Notes: generated from the sequence alone by a model not told the origin. A DNA stretch of 64,000 nt from Streptomyces sp. WZ-12 (GCF_028898845.1 NZ_CP118574.1:1426001-1490000), one strand, 5' to 3'; shown: positions 28,975 to 38,498, counted from the first letter of the stretch. Made by a program: numbers and translations.

Positions 28975-30213
28975 TTATCCGGCCACCGGCGCGGTCGCCA
29001 CGACGGTGTCGGCCGCCGTGGCGACCTGAGCGTCCGTCAGGTCCGCGCGGGCGGTCAGCCGCAGCCGGGAGATCCCGTCGGGCACCGACGGCGGGCGGAA
29101 GCAGCCGACCGCTAGCCCGGCCGCCCGGCAGTCCGCGGCCCAACGGACCGCCGCCTCCGGGGAGGGGGCGCGGACGGAGACCACCGCGGCGTCCGGGCGG
29201 ACCGCCGTCAATCCCGCCGCGGTGAGCCGGGCGTGCAGTTCCCTGGCCACCTGCCGGACCCGCGCCGGGCGGTGCGGCTCGCGGCGCAGCAGCCGGAGGG
29301 CGGTGAGCGCGCCGCCGACCGCGGCCGGCGCCAGCCCGGTGTCGAAGATGAACGAGCGGGCGGTGTTGACCAGATGCTCGATGACCCGGGCCGGGCCGAG
29401 CACCGCGCCGCCCTGGGAGCCGAGGGACTTGGAGAGGGTCACCGTCGCCACCACGTCGGCGTCGCCGGCCAGCCCCGCGGCGGCCAGCGCGCCCCGGCCG
29501 CCCTCGCCCAACACGCCCAGCCCGTGCGCCTCGTCGACCACCAGCGCGGCGTCCCGGGTCCGGCAGGCGTCGGCGAGCGCGGGCAGCGGCGCGGCGTCGC
29601 CGTCCACCGAGAAGACCGAGTCGGTGAGCGCCAGCGCCCGGCCAAAGTGGCCGGCCAGCGCGGCGCGGACGGCCTCCGGGGCGGCGTGCGGGACCACTTC
29701 GGTGCGGGCCTTGGAGAGCCGGCAGCCGTCGATGAGGGAGGCGTGGTTGCCGGCGTCGGAGACGACCAGGGTGCCCGGGGCGGTGAGCGCGGTGACCGCG
29801 GCGAGGTTGGCGGCGTAGCCGGAGGACAGCACCAGCGCCGCCTCGAAACCGCAGAACGCGGCGATTTCGCGCTCCAGTTGGGCGTGGAGTTCGGTGCTGC
29901 CGGTCACCAGCCGGGAGCCGGTCGCGCCGGCGCCCCAGCGGTGGGCGGCCTCGGCCGCGCCCCGGGTCACCTCGGGGTGTCGGGCCAGCCCGAGGTAGTC
30001 GTTGCCGGCGAGGTCCAACATCGCGGAGTCGGCCGGGCGGGGCCGCAGGGTGCGGACCAGGCCGGCGCGGTGGCGTTCGGCGCGGGCGTCGTCGATCCAG
30101 TCGAACGCCACGCCGGAGGCGGGTCGGGGGACGGCGCCGGAGGACGGCCGGGGGGCCGCGGCGGGCGCGTCCGGGGTGTCGTACGGCAGCGTCGGAGCGT
30201 GGTCCTGCGGCAT
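28975..30213 (-). CDS. bioF: 8-amino-7-oxononanoate synthase
   Basis: PLP enzyme condensing pimeloyl thioester with alanine in biotin synthesis. 412 aa. Motifs are [52 protein letters not shown] and the PLP-lysine in [15 protein letters not shown] 30213 with AAGGACG upstream; the extra N-terminal ~35 residues are Pro/Ala-rich and may be partly unneeded. It is divergent from bioB, so the biotin genes are arranged as bioF and bioBAD with a shared control region. Confidence 0.93.
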   Translation of the reverse strand: MPQDHAPTLPYDTPDAPAAAPRPSSGAVPRPASGVAFDWIDDARAERHRAGLVRTLRPRPADSAMLDLAGNDYLGLARHPEVTRGAAEAAHRWGAGATGSRLVTGSTELHAQLEREIAAFCGFEAALVLSSGYAANLAAVTALTAPGTLVVSDAGNHASLIDGCRLSKARTEVVPHAAPEAVRAALAGHFGRALALTDSVFSVDGDAAPLPALADACRTRDAALVVDEAHGLGVLGEGGRGALAAAGLAGDADVVATVTLSKSLGSQGGAVLGPARVIEHLVNTARSFIFDTGLAPAAVGGALTALRLLRREPHRPARVRQVARELHARLTAAGLTAVRPDAAVVSVRAPSPEAAVRWAADCRAAGLAVGCFRPPSVPDGISRLRLTARADLTDAQVATAADTVVATAPVAG

Positions 30214-30356
30214 CGGCGTCCTTCGTCTGTCGGCCCGGGCACCGCGCCTCATCCCCGGCCCGGTGCGCGGGTGTCGGGGAGCGGTCCCGGCAACGGGCCT
30301 GCGGGGCCTCGATTGTGGGCTGTCGATAGACGTTAGTGGTCGTTCCGCCCGGAGAC

Positions 30357-30376
30357 GGTGTGGTGATACACACACC
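30357..30376. promoter_or_regulatory. Inverted repeat in the bioF-bioB divergent region
   Basis: GGTGTG and CACACC flank 8 nt (GTGATACA). It lies 86-67 bp upstream of bioB and about 145 bp upstream of bioF. A biotin repressor (BioQ- or BirA-type) is a reasonable binder, but the sequence does not match a consensus I know. Confidence 0.3.
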
Positions 30377-30405
30377 CCGATCGCCGGGCATTGTGGGAAT
30401 CCTCC

Positions 30406-30435
30406 TTGGCCGGAGCCCCGCGCGTACGCCAGGAT
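30406..30435 (+). promoter_or_regulatory. Probable bioB promoter (leaderless)
   Basis: TTGGCC at 30406 and CAGGAT at 30430 with an 18-nt spacer match HrdB-type promoters. The bioB ATG at 30443 is 7 nt past the -10 box, so the mRNA is probably leaderless. Confidence 0.45.
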
Positions 30436-30442
30436 CAGGGCC

Positions 30443-31582
30443 ATGGACCTGCTGAACACACTGGTGGACAAGGGACTGCGGCGCGAGGTGCCGACCCGTG
30501 ACGAGGCGCTCGCCGTGCTGGCGACGTCCGACGACGAACTGCTCGATGTGGTGGCCGCGGCGGGGAAGGTGCGCCGCGAGTGGTTCGGGTGGCGGGTCAA
30601 GCTCAACTACCTCGTCAACCTCAAGTCGGGCCTGTGCCCGGAGGACTGCTCGTACTGCTCCCAGCGGCTGGGCTCGAAGGCGGAGATCCTCAAGTACACC
30701 TGGCTCAAGCCGGACGACGCGTCCAAGGCGGCCGCGGCCGGGGTGGCCGGCGGCGCCAAGCGGGTGTGCCTGGTGGCCAGTGGCCGGGGGCCGACGGACA
30801 AGGACGTGGAGCGAGTCACCGAGACCATCTCCACCATCAAGGAGCAGAACGAGGGCATCGAGGTCTGCGCCTGCCTGGGGCTGCTCGGCGCGGGCCAGGC
30901 GGAGCGGCTGCGCGCGGCGGGCGCCGACGCCTACAACCACAACCTCAACACCTCGGAAGCCACCTACGGCGACATCTGCACCACGCACGACTTCTCCGAC
31001 CGGGTCAACACCGTCCAACAGGCCCAGTCCGCGGGCATGTCCGCCTGCTCCGGGCTGATCGCCGGCATGGGCGAGTCCGACGCCGACCTGGTGGACGTGG
31101 TCTTCGCGTTGCGCGAGCTGGACCCGGACTCGGTGCCGGTCAACTTCCTGATCCCCTTCGAGGGCACTCCGTTGGCCAAGGAGTGGCACCTCACCCCGCA
31201 GCGCTGCCTGCGCATCCTGGCGATGGTCCGGTTCGTCTGCCCGGACGTGGAGGTCCGGCTGGCCGGCGGTCGCGAGGTGCATCTGCGCAGCCTCCAGCCG
31301 CTCGCCCTGCACCTGGTCAACTCCATCTTCCTGGGCGACTACCTGACCAGCGAGGGGCAGGCCGGCAAGGACGACCTGGCGATGATCGCGGACGCCGGGT
31401 TCGAGGTGGAGGGCACCGACACCGCCACGCTGCCGGCGCACCGCAGGGACGCGGCGGCCGCGGACGCGGAGCCGGCGGCCACCCCCGAGGCCACCGTGCC
31501 GGCTCCCTCCGAGGAGACCCGGCGCGATCTGGTCGCGGTGCGCCGCCGCGGCGCCGGCACCGACCTGCCGCCCAATGCCTGA
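30443..31582 (+). CDS. bioB: Biotin synthase
   Basis: Radical-SAM enzyme inserting sulphur into dethiobiotin. 379 aa. The [4Fe-4S] motif is in [14 protein letters not shown] (CxxxCxxC), and the [2Fe-2S] ligands include Cys in ACLGLLG, the Arg/Cys region of [18 protein letters not shown] and [10 protein letters not shown]. The C-terminal 60 residues after GTDTATLP are an Ala/Pro/Arg-rich tail, longer than in E. coli BioB. Start ATG 30443. Its stop overlaps bioA by 8 bp. Confidence 0.96.
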   Translation: MDLLNTLVDKGLRREVPTRDEALAVLATSDDELLDVVAAAGKVRREWFGWRVKLNYLVNLKSGLCPEDCSYCSQRLGSKAEILKYTWLKPDDASKAAAAGVAGGAKRVCLVASGRGPTDKDVERVTETISTIKEQNEGIEVCACLGLLGAGQAERLRAAGADAYNHNLNTSEATYGDICTTHDFSDRVNTVQQAQSAGMSACSGLIAGMGESDADLVDVVFALRELDPDSVPVNFLIPFEGTPLAKEWHLTPQRCLRILAMVRFVCPDVEVRLAGGREVHLRSLQPLALHLVNSIFLGDYLTSEGQAGKDDLAMIADAGFEVEGTDTATLPAHRRDAAAADAEPAATPEATVPAPSEETRRDLVAVRRRGAGTDLPPNA

Positions 31583-32879
31583 GTCGCTCGCCCCCGCCGA
31601 GCTGTTGGCGCTCGACCGGCAGCACGTCTGGCACCCGTACGGGCCGATGCCTGGCCGGAGCGAGCCGCTGCTGGTCGAGTCGGCCAGCGGCGTCCGGCTG
31701 CGCCTGGCCCAACCGGCCCAGGGGCAAACGGAGTTGGTGGACGGCATGTCGTCCTGGTGGTCGGCGGTGCACGGCTACAACCACCCGGTGCTCAACGAGG
31801 CGGCCCGTGGCCAGTTGGAGCGGATGAGCCATGTGATGTTCGGCGGGCTCACCCACGAGCCCGCGGTCCGGCTGGCCAAGCGGCTGGTGGACATCACCCC
31901 CGAACCGCTCCGGCACGTCTTCCTCGCCGACTCCGGTTCGGTGTCGGTGGAGGTGGCCGTCAAGATGTGCCTCCAGTACTGGCGTTCGCGGGGCAAGCCG
32001 GGCAAGCAACGGCTGCTGACCTGGCGCGGCGGCTACCACGGCGACACCTGGCAGCCGATGTCGGTGTGCGACCCGGACGGCGGGATGCACGAGTTGTGGC
32101 AGGGCGTGCTGCCCCGGCAGCTCTTCGCGGACGCGCCGCCGGCCGGCTTCGACGCCCCGCCGGACCCGGCGTACGCGGCGCATCTGCGGGAGATGATCGC
32201 CCGTCATGCGGAGGAGTTGGCGGCGGTGATCGTGGAGCCGGTGGTGCAGGGCGCGGGCGGGATGGCGTTCCACTCCCCCGGCTATCTGCGGGTGCTCCGC
32301 GAAGCCTGCGACGCCCACGGGGTGTTGCTGATCCTCGACGAGATCGCCACCGGTTTCGGCCGGACCGGTGCCCTCTTCGCGGCCGGGCACGCCGGGATCG
32401 TGCCGGACGTGATGTGCCTGGGCAAGGCGCTGACCGGCGGCTATCTGACGCTGGCGGCGACGCTGTGCACCGCGGAGGTGGCCGAGGGGATCTCCCGCGG
32501 CGAGCTGCCGGTGCTGGCGCACGGCCCCACCTTCATGGGCAATCCCCTGGCCGCCGCCGTCGCCGACGCGTCGATCGGGCTGCTGCTGTCCCAGGACTGG
32601 GCGCAGGAGGTCAAGCGGATCGAGACCGGGCTGCGGAACGGGCTGGCGGCCGCGGCCGGCGGCGCCGGAGTGCGCGACGTCCGGGTGTTGGGCGCGATCG
32701 GCGTGGTCCAGCTCGACCACGAGGTGGACATGGCGGCCGCGACCCGGGCCGCCGTCCAAGAGGGCGTCTGGCTGCGCCCGTTCCGGGACCTGATCTACAC
32801 CATGCCGCCGTACATCACCGGCGACGAGGACGTGGCGCGGATCTGCGCCGCGGTGTGCGCGGCGGCCCGCGCAGGCTGA
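31575..32879 (+). CDS. bioA: Adenosylmethionine-8-amino-7-oxononanoate aminotransferase
   Basis: Class-III PLP aminotransferase giving DAPA in biotin synthesis. 434 aa, begins WHPYGPM-containing N-terminus typical of Bio[67 protein letters not shown], the PLP-lysine in [14 protein letters not shown] and [11 protein letters not shown] are all present. ATG 31575 lies inside the bioB end (8-bp overlap). Confidence 0.96.
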   Translation: MPESLAPAELLALDRQHVWHPYGPMPGRSEPLLVESASGVRLRLAQPAQGQTELVDGMSSWWSAVHGYNHPVLNEAARGQLERMSHVMFGGLTHEPAVRLAKRLVDITPEPLRHVFLADSGSVSVEVAVKMCLQYWRSRGKPGKQRLLTWRGGYHGDTWQPMSVCDPDGGMHELWQGVLPRQLFADAPPAGFDAPPDPAYAAHLREMIARHAEELAAVIVEPVVQGAGGMAFHSPGYLRVLREACDAHGVLLILDEIATGFGRTGALFAAGHAGIVPDVMCLGKALTGGYLTLAATLCTAEVAEGISRGELPVLAHGPTFMGNPLAAAVADASIGLLLSQDWAQEVKRIETGLRNGLAAAAGGAGVRDVRVLGAIGVVQLDHEVDMAAATRAAVQEGVWLRPFRDLIYTMPPYITGDEDVARICAAVCAAARAG

Positions 32880-32892
32880 CGCCGTACGTCAC

Positions 32893-32917
32893 GGGGCGGG
32901 GCCGCCGGCCCCGCCCC
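32893..32917 (+). terminator. GC hairpin between bioA and bioD
   Basis: GGGGCGGGGCCG and its exact complement form a 12-bp stem around a single base, 14 bp after the bioA stop. It may attenuate bioD or act as a processing or stability hairpin, since bioD follows after only 85 bp. Confidence 0.55.
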
Positions 32918-32964
32918 TCCCCAAACCCCCACCACCAGCGAAGAGTTGGAAAGGCGCACACCAC

Positions 32965-33696
32965 ATGTCGGTGCTGTTCGTGTCCGGTACGGGTACCGAG
33001 ATCGGCAAGACCGTGACCACCGCCGCGGTCGCCGCGGCGACGCTCCGCCGAGGTCGTTCGGTGGCGGTCCTCAAGGCCGCCCAGACGGGGCTGGCGGTGG
33101 ACGAGCCGGGCGACGCGGCGGAAGTCGGGCGGCTGGCCGGTCCGGTCACCCTCAGCGAACTCGCCCGCTTCCCCGAGCCGTTGGCACCCAACACGGCCGC
33201 CCGGCGGGCCGGAATGCCGGCGGTGCGCCCGCAGGAGATCGCCGAGGCGGCGGCGAAGCTGGCCGCCTCGCACGACCTGGTCCTGGTCGAGGGCGCCGGC
33301 GGGCTGCTGGTCCGCTTCGACGACGAGGGAAACACCCTGGCCGACGCCGCGCGGATGGCCGGCGCGCCGGTCCTGGTGGTCGTCGAGGCCGGGCTCGGCA
33401 CCCTCAACACCACGGCGCTGACCGCGCTGGCGCTGCGCTCGCACGGCCTGGACTCCCCCGGCGTCGTGATCGGCAGCTGGCCGGCCGAGCCCGGGCTCGC
33501 GGCCCGCTGCAACCTCGCCGACCTGCCGGAGGCCGCCGGCGCCCCGCTCCTCGGCGCCGTCCCGGCGGGCTCCGGCACCCTGTCGCCGGACGCCTTCCGC
33601 GCCGCCGCCCCCGACTGGCTGGCCCCGGAACTGGGCGGCTCGGGCACCTTCGACCCGACCCGCCTCGGGACTCAACGACCCACCGCCGCAGGATAA
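32965..33696 (+). CDS. bioD: Dethiobiotin synthetase
   Basis: ATP-dependent closure of the ureido ring of biotin. 243 aa. P-loop VSGTGTEIGKTVTTAAV, LKAAQTGLAVDEPGDAAEVG (Lys and Thr of the active site), the LVEGAGGLLVRF motif and VVEAGLGTLNTTALT match BioD. ATG 32965 has GGAAAGGCG upstream. It completes bioBAD. Confidence 0.95.
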   Translation: MSVLFVSGTGTEIGKTVTTAAVAAATLRRGRSVAVLKAAQTGLAVDEPGDAAEVGRLAGPVTLSELARFPEPLAPNTAARRAGMPAVRPQEIAEAAAKLAASHDLVLVEGAGGLLVRFDDEGNTLADAARMAGAPVLVVVEAGLGTLNTTALTALALRSHGLDSPGVVIGSWPAEPGLAARCNLADLPEAAGAPLLGAVPAGSGTLSPDAFRAAAPDWLAPELGGSGTFDPTRLGTQRPTAAG

Positions 33697-33786
33697 TTGA
33701 CCCTCCGTTACGGCGTTCCGGTGGGATACCGGCCGCGCGCTCAGGGCGCCCCGGAGACCATCGCCCTCGCGCGGCGGCCGGCCGGT

Positions 33787-34158
33787 TCAGACCGTCCAGG
33801 TGCGCAGCTCGTCGGCGATGGCCTGGACGTCCGTGGTGCCCTCCTTCACCAACCGGGCCAGATCGCGGACCCGTTCGGGCGAGGTGGTGACCTTCAGGCC
33901 GCTGGCGACCAGGAAGCCGTAGGCGACGGCGCTCGCGAACATGGCGTTGGAGCGCTCCAACGCCGGTACGTTCAGCAGCAGTTGGAGCAGCGCGGCGGCG
34001 CGATCCTGGGGCTCGGGGTAGACGGGGACGCCGAATATCTCCGCCTCGTGGCGGCCGACCGCGGCCATCAGGGCGCCCCAGTCGGAGACCTGCGGGTCTC
34101 CCGGCGTGTGCTGTTCGGCGATCAGGAGGAGCCAGGCGAGATCGATGCGCAGTGTCAC
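33787..34158 (-). CDS. Fic/Doc-family toxin-like protein with degenerate active site
   Basis: 123 aa. Start GTG 34158 overlaps the antitoxin stop (GTGA). The fold pattern (WLLLIAEQHTPGDPQVSDWG then LLQLLLNVPALERSNAMFAS) matches streptomycete proteins named Fic-family toxin component. At the Fic motif HPFx(D/E)GNKR this protein reads VPALERSNA, so the catalytic His, the Phe and the GNKR anion-binding residues are all missing. AMPylation or phosphorylation by the standard chemistry is therefore unlikely; it could work by another route or be a non-toxic relative. Confidence 0.7.
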   Translation of the reverse strand: MTLRIDLAWLLLIAEQHTPGDPQVSDWGALMAAVGRHEAEIFGVPVYPEPQDRAAALLQLLLNVPALERSNAMFASAVAYGFLVASGLKVTTSPERVRDLARLVKEGTTDVQAIADELRTWTV

Positions 34159-34442
34159 GTTGTGCCCGGCTGTCCTTCCCGGTGGAGGGCGTCGGGGTGG
34201 TCGGGGGTGGAGCGGAGGCGGCCGGGGCCCGGGTCGGCGCCGAACTCCTCGGCGAAGACCCGCTCGTACTGCTTCATGAAGTCCGCAGCGGCCTCGACGA
34301 AGGTCTGGCCGACCTCACCGGCGTCCCTGAGGACCAGCTCCTCGATGTAGCGGTTCACGCTGACTCCCCGCTGGAGGGCGCGCTCCCGCGCCGCTTCGGC
34401 GGTGGCTTCGTCCACCCGGACGTTCAACTGGGTTTTCGCCAC
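34155..34442 (-). CDS. Ribbon-helix-helix antitoxin
   Basis: 95 aa from ATG 34442 (MAKTQLNVRVDEATAEAARE). The basic N-terminal strand and helices (ALQRGVSVNRYIEELVLRDA) are a classic RHH DNA-binding fold, usual for antitoxins. The C-terminal tail (TPDHPDALHREGQ) is unstructured-looking and would hold the toxin. It overlaps the downstream Fic-like gene by 4 bp. Confidence 0.78.
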   Translation of the reverse strand: MAKTQLNVRVDEATAEAARERALQRGVSVNRYIEELVLRDAGEVGQTFVEAAADFMKQYERVFAEEFGADPGPGRLRSTPDHPDALHREGQPGTT

Positions 34443-34647
34443 CCCTCAAAGCTAGCGCGCATCCGCTAGCACCGGCAAGGGCCGTGGTCAGCGGGGCTCA
34501 CGAACACCCGCCGGCGCCCGGGCCATCGGGGCGACCGGCGCGATCCGACCGCCGCGCCGCGGCCGGGCCCCCGAGCCGGTGTCGCACGATGTGATCCGCC
34601 GGACCGCGCGACCGTCCGGCGGCCCCGCGCCCAGGAGGATCGCCGCC

Positions 34648-36129
34648 GTGTCCGTCCCCGCCCCCGTCCCTCATCTGCGGCGCAGCCTGCGCCGGTTCGA
34701 CATCATGGCGATGGGGGTCGCCGCGGTGGTGTCGTTCGACGTGATCGGGCAGATCGCGGCGGGCGGTGGGCAGGCCCTCACCTGGATCGCGGTGCTGGGG
34801 ATGGCGTTCCTGCTGCCGTACGCCCTGTTGTTCGCCGAGACCGGCGCCGCGTTCCCGCAGGAGGGCGGCCCGTACGTGTGGGTGGACGTGGCGTTCGGAC
34901 GGCTGCCGGCGGCGCTGACGACGATGTTCTACTGGGTCACCAACCCGTTCTGGCTGGGCGGTTCGCTGGTCTTCCTGGCCGCCCGGGCCTGGCACGGCTT
35001 CGTCTTCCCGCTCGGCTCCGGGACCGCCGCCGACTACGCCTTCAAACTGGTCTTCATCTGGGCCGCCATCCTCACCGCGGTGGTCTCGCTGCGCCGCGGC
35101 AAGTGGATCACCACGGCGGGCGCCGCGGCCAAGGTGCTGGCGCTGGCCTTCTTCACCGCCACGGCGGTGGCCTACGGCGTCCACCACGGCTTCCGGGGGC
35201 TGGCCGAGGCCCGCTTCGCGCCCACCACCGCCGGGTTCCTGGCGCTGGTGCCGGTGTTGCTCTTCGCCTACGTCGGGTTCGAGGCGCCCAACGCGGCCGG
35301 CGACGAGATGCACGATCCGCAGGCCGACGTGCCGGTGGCGATCGGGGTCTCCGGCACCGTCGCCGCCGGCTGCTACCTGCTGCCGGTGGCGGCGATCCTG
35401 TCGGCCGCGCCGCCGGGCCGGATCACCGGGATCGCCGGCTTCATGGACGCCGCCGAGCTGGTCTTCGGGATCTACGGGAGGTGGCGCGGGCCGCTGTTGA
35501 CGGGCGTCGCGGTGCTGTTCGCGGTGGCGCTGCTGACCCAGGGCAGCGCCTGGATGATCGTCGCCGACCGGATGCAGGCGATGGCGGCGGCCGACGGCGG
35601 CTTCTTCACCCGGGCGTTGCGCGCCTTCCACCCGCGGCTGGGCACCCCGGTCCGGATGAACCTGCTCTCCGGCGTCGCCGCCACCGCCTTCATGCTCGCC
35701 GCGATGCACCTGGCGCACGGCAACGCCTCCGCCGTCTTCGGCGTGGTGCTGTCGGTGGCGATCACCACGCTGCTGCTGTCCTACCTCGCGGTGATCCCCG
35801 CGCTGCTGGCGCTCCGGCTGCGCCACCCCGAGGCGCCCCGGCCCTACGAAGTCCCGTTCGGCACCCCGGGGTTCACCGTCGCGGCGCTCCTGGTGTACGC
35901 CTGGATCCTGCTCGGCTCATGGGTGGCGCTGTTCCCCGGCACCCTGGAGGCGGCGATCGGGGTCCGATACCCCTTCCGCGCCATGTGGGGCGTCTCCCGC
36001 TTCACGTTCGAGACGTTCACCCTGAGCACCGTCGGGCTGCTGCTGGCGGTCGCCGCCGCCGGGTACGTGACCCAGCGCGTGCGCACACAGTCCGGCGACG
36101 ATCAGCGCCAGCCCCGCCCGCCCCGATAG
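34648..36129 (+). CDS. APC-superfamily amino acid permease
   Basis: 493 aa, about 12 hydrophobic helices. The first contains the amino-acid transporter motif FDIMAMGVAAVVSFDVIGQI, and GFEAPNAAGDEMHDPQADVP in the sixth region is the conserved substrate or proton loop. The pattern of RRGKWITTAGAAAKVLALAF and PRPYEVPFGTPGFT also fits APC. GTG 34648 with AGGAGG upstream. Its last 213 bp overlap the frame of the convergent EamA-type gene on the other strand. Confidence 0.85.
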   Translation: MSVPAPVPHLRRSLRRFDIMAMGVAAVVSFDVIGQIAAGGGQALTWIAVLGMAFLLPYALLFAETGAAFPQEGGPYVWVDVAFGRLPAALTTMFYWVTNPFWLGGSLVFLAARAWHGFVFPLGSGTAADYAFKLVFIWAAILTAVVSLRRGKWITTAGAAAKVLALAFFTATAVAYGVHHGFRGLAEARFAPTTAGFLALVPVLLFAYVGFEAPNAAGDEMHDPQADVPVAIGVSGTVAAGCYLLPVAAILSAAPPGRITGIAGFMDAAELVFGIYGRWRGPLLTGVAVLFAVALLTQGSAWMIVADRMQAMAAADGGFFTRALRAFHPRLGTPVRMNLLSGVAATAFMLAAMHLAHGNASAVFGVVLSVAITTLLLSYLAVIPALLALRLRHPEAPRPYEVPFGTPGFTVAALLVYAWILLGSWVALFPGTLEAAIGVRYPFRAMWGVSRFTFETFTLSTVGLLLAVAAAGYVTQRVRTQSGDDQRQPRPPR

Positions 36130-36984
36130 CGCGGGCGCCGCGACGCCGGCCAGCAACGCCTCGCCGAGCAGGGTGAACGGCACCTCGGCCGCCTGGGTCG
36201 CCTCCACCGCGCCGAGCGCGGCCGGCTGGTTCCGGACCAGGTCCGTGGCGCGGAAGAAGAGCGTGGTGGCCAGCACGCCGGAGAGCAGCGCGACGATCAG
36301 CGACTGGGTCAACTGGCCGGCGGAGGGCGGACCTTGGGTGACCGCCGCGGTGCCGGCCAGCGCCAGCCACAGCGGCAGCGAACCGAGCGTCATGGCGAGC
36401 GTCCGCTGCACCCCGTCCAGTCCGTCGCGCCCGAGCAGCCGGCGGTTGCCGAGCGGGTAGGCGACCGCGGCGAGGAGGACCGGCAGCACCACCTTCAGCG
36501 CGTCGCCGAGCCCGGTGCCGCCGGCGCTGCGGAGCTGGGTGAGGACGACGCCCAGCACGATGAGCGCGGAGACGCCGAGGGTGCGCAGCGGGACCCGGTC
36601 GCCGCCGAGCGCGCCGAGCGCGATGCCGGCGACGATCACCAACTGCCAGGTGGCGGCCACCAACCAGCCGGCGCCGTGCTCCCCCGCCCAGGTCAGCGGG
36701 GCGTAGAAGAGCCCGAAGCCGACGGTCGACCAGAGCGCCCAGCCCCCCGGCCGGGCCCGCAGGCTGCGCAGCACCGCGGGCAGTCCGCCGCGCAGGGCCA
36801 CCAGCGCCACCAGCGGGACAACCATGAACAGGTAGCGCAGGCTCGCGCTCCACATCCAGGAGCCGCCGGCCAGGCTCATCATGCGGTTGAGCACGAAGGT
36901 GGTGGCGAAGCAGGCGGCGGCGAGCACGCCGAGGCCCATGGGGAGGCCGACGCCGGCCCGTGCGCCCCGCGCGGATATCGGCAC
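35917..36984 (-). CDS. EamA/DMT-type multidrug-resistance efflux transporter
   Basis: 10-helix drug/metabolite exporter. Helices are clear in GLPMGLGVLAAACFATTFVL, RYLFMVVPLVALVAL, QLVIVAGIALGALGG, GVSALIVLGVVLTQL, LKVVLPVLLAAVAYPLGNRR and ALIVALLSGVLATTLFF. ATG 36984 with GGAAGGGAG upstream. The membrane domain ends near GLALIVAGLCAHAL; the last ~50 residues are Gln/Arg/Gly-rich and run antisense to the permease gene, so they may be a read-through tail without function. Divergent from a GntR regulator. Confidence 0.8.
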   Translation of the reverse strand: MPISARGARAGVGLPMGLGVLAAACFATTFVLNRMMSLAGGSWMWSASLRYLFMVVPLVALVALRGGLPAVLRSLRARPGGWALWSTVGFGLFYAPLTWAGEHGAGWLVAATWQLVIVAGIALGALGGDRVPLRTLGVSALIVLGVVLTQLRSAGGTGLGDALKVVLPVLLAAVAYPLGNRRLLGRDGLDGVQRTLAMTLGSLPLWLALAGTAAVTQGPPSAGQLTQSLIVALLSGVLATTLFFRATDLVRNQPAALGAVEATQAAEVPFTLLGEALLAGVAAPALSGRAGLALIVAGLCAHALGHVPGGGDRQQQPDGAQGERLEREAGDAPHGAEGVSDPDRRLQGAGEQRHP

Positions 36985-37080
36985 GGTGCTCCCTTCCGGA
37001 ACCGCGGGACAGCGCTCTTCGACCGGCTGACCTGCGGTTCCCCGTTCGGCGAGAGGCGCCGGCGAGGATCGCCGCGCGCA

Positions 37081-37099
37081 CTGACATCTGAAATGTTAG
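37081..37099. promoter_or_regulatory. Operator-like dyad between the EamA exporter and the GntR regulator
   Basis: CTGACAT-N5-ATGTTAG is a 7-bp inverted repeat with one mismatch in an A/T-rich dip, 97 bp from the exporter start and about 50 bp from the regulator start. The GntR -10 (TAGGAT at 37138) is just upstream of its GTG, suggesting a leaderless mRNA. Confidence 0.45.
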
Positions 37100-37149
37100 T
37101 GTGCCCCACCGGCGGCCCGGCACCGGGGTCGGCCGCTTAGGATCGGGGG

Positions 37150-37812
37150 GTGACCGCACTGGAACCGGTGCCGAGAAGGCTCCTGCGCGACAAGGCGTAC
37201 GACGCGCTGCTGGAGGCGATCGTCTCCGGCGAACTGCCCCCCGGGCAGAAGCTCCACGACGGCGCGCTCGCCGAGAAGTTGGGCCTCTCCCGCGCCCCCG
37301 TACGGCAGGCGCTGGCCCGCCTCGCCGCCGAGCGACTGGTGGTGTCCAAGCCACAGAGCTACACCCGGGTCGCCCCGGTCGTGGCCGAGGAGATCCGGGA
37401 CGCGCTCGCGGTCGTGCAGGCACTGCACGCCCTCGCGGTCCGCACGGCCGCGCCCCGCCTCTCCGAGGAGCACCTGGCGCGGATGCGGGCGGCCAACGCC
37501 GCGTTCGTCGCCGCGCTGGACGCCGAGGACCCCGCCGCCGCGGTCGCCGCCGACGACGCGCTGCACGCCGTGCCCATCGAGGTGTGCGGCAACGAGGCGC
37601 TGGCCGAGACCGTCCGCCGCTACACCCCGCTGCTGCGCCGGCTGGAGCGGCGCCGCTTCTCCAGCGCCGCGGCCCGCGCCTCCGCCGACCGGCACGACGC
37701 ACTGATCGACGCCTGCGCCGCCGGCGACACCGAGGCCGCGGTGGCGCTGTCCGGCGAGATCTGGGGCGGCCTCGACGCGGAGGAGGCGGCGGGCGCGTCC
37801 GACGCGCGGTGA
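37150..37812 (+). CDS. GntR-family (FadR/FCD-type) transcriptional regulator
   Basis: 220 aa from GTG 37150. The winged helix-turn-helix is LLRDKAYDALLEAIVSGELP then KLHDGALAEKLGLSRAPVRQ, followed by ALARLAAERLVV. The C-terminal domain has the FCD helices with metal-type residues ANAAFVAALDAED, ALHAVPIEVCGN and DRHDALIDACAAGD (conserved Asp/His). Probably controls the divergent exporter. A TAGGAT -10 box 7 nt before the start suggests leaderless expression. Confidence 0.87.
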   Translation: MTALEPVPRRLLRDKAYDALLEAIVSGELPPGQKLHDGALAEKLGLSRAPVRQALARLAAERLVVSKPQSYTRVAPVVAEEIRDALAVVQALHALAVRTAAPRLSEEHLARMRAANAAFVAALDAEDPAAAVAADDALHAVPIEVCGNEALAETVRRYTPLLRRLERRRFSSAAARASADRHDALIDACAAGDTEAAVALSGEIWGGLDAEEAAGASDAR

Positions 37813-38016
37813 CCGCCGCCGGACGGCGCGGGCGACCGGACGTCGACGGCCGGTTCCTGCCCAGGAGTTGGCCGACACCGCCCCTTTCGAGCGAACCGAA
37901 TCGTTCTTCCTGCCGCCGTTCGAGCGAGCCGCGGAATGCGCCCGGAGCGGGTCGGGCAGCGGTCGGGCTATCGACACGGGGCCGGTCGGCCCCGCCCCTG
38001 TGCGCGGAGGAAGCCC

Positions 38017-38418
38017 ATGACCCTCGAAGAGACCCCCGAGACCCGGCGCCCGTCGGCGGTCACCGTCGAACTCGGCGCGTTCCAGGTCGAGACGGTCCGC
38101 TCGGTGTCCGGAACGGCGTTCGGCGCCGCGGCACCCGGCGGCCTCCCCGACGGGGCGGGGCGCCCCGGCGAGATCACCATCGTGCGCGGCCCGGACCAGA
38201 GCGCCGCGTTCACCGACTGGCTCACCAGATGCCTGGCCGAGCGCGCCGTCGACCGGCCCCGGCAGACGGTGACGGTAGTCCACTACGCCGCCGACCGCAC
38301 CCCGTTGCGCCGCTACCGACTGGCCGGCGCCCGCCCGACCACCTGGGAGACCCCGGAGGACGGCGCACCCGCGGAATCCGTGACGCTGACGTACGAGGAA
38401 CTGACCGTCACCACCTGA
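38017..38418 (+). CDS. Orphan phage-tail-tube (gp19)-like protein
   Basis: 133 aa, ATG 38017 with GCGGAGGA upstream. The order of conserved segments fits the T4 gp19/eCIS inner-tube family: VTVELGAFQVETVRSVSG, EITIVRGPDQSAAFTDWLTR, RQTVTVVHYAADRTPLRRYR, ARPTTWETPED and ESVTLTYEELTVTT. No sheath, baseplate, AAA or other tail gene is near, so it is not part of an assembled contractile system here. It may be a domesticated tube protein or a remnant; the open, well-kept frame argues against decay. Confidence 0.65.
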   Translation: MTLEETPETRRPSAVTVELGAFQVETVRSVSGTAFGAAAPGGLPDGAGRPGEITIVRGPDQSAAFTDWLTRCLAERAVDRPRQTVTVVHYAADRTPLRRYRLAGARPTTWETPEDGAPAESVTLTYEELTVTT

Positions 38419-38498
38419 CCCAGCGGCCAACCCGCCGTGGTTGCATGTCCGTTGAGGGTCGTACGACTCGACGTCGACCCCGTACCCAAGGGGGCCCC

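Noticed and set aside
28259..31747. 1162-codon minus-strand frame over the biotin region
   Set aside because: Arg/Gly/Pro-rich shadow of bioF, bioB and bioA in a high-GC genome; no motif.
32893..32917. Treating the bioA-bioD hairpin as a full operon boundary
   Set aside because: bioD follows after 85 bp and belongs to the same pathway, so the hairpin is listed only as a possible attenuator or partial terminator.
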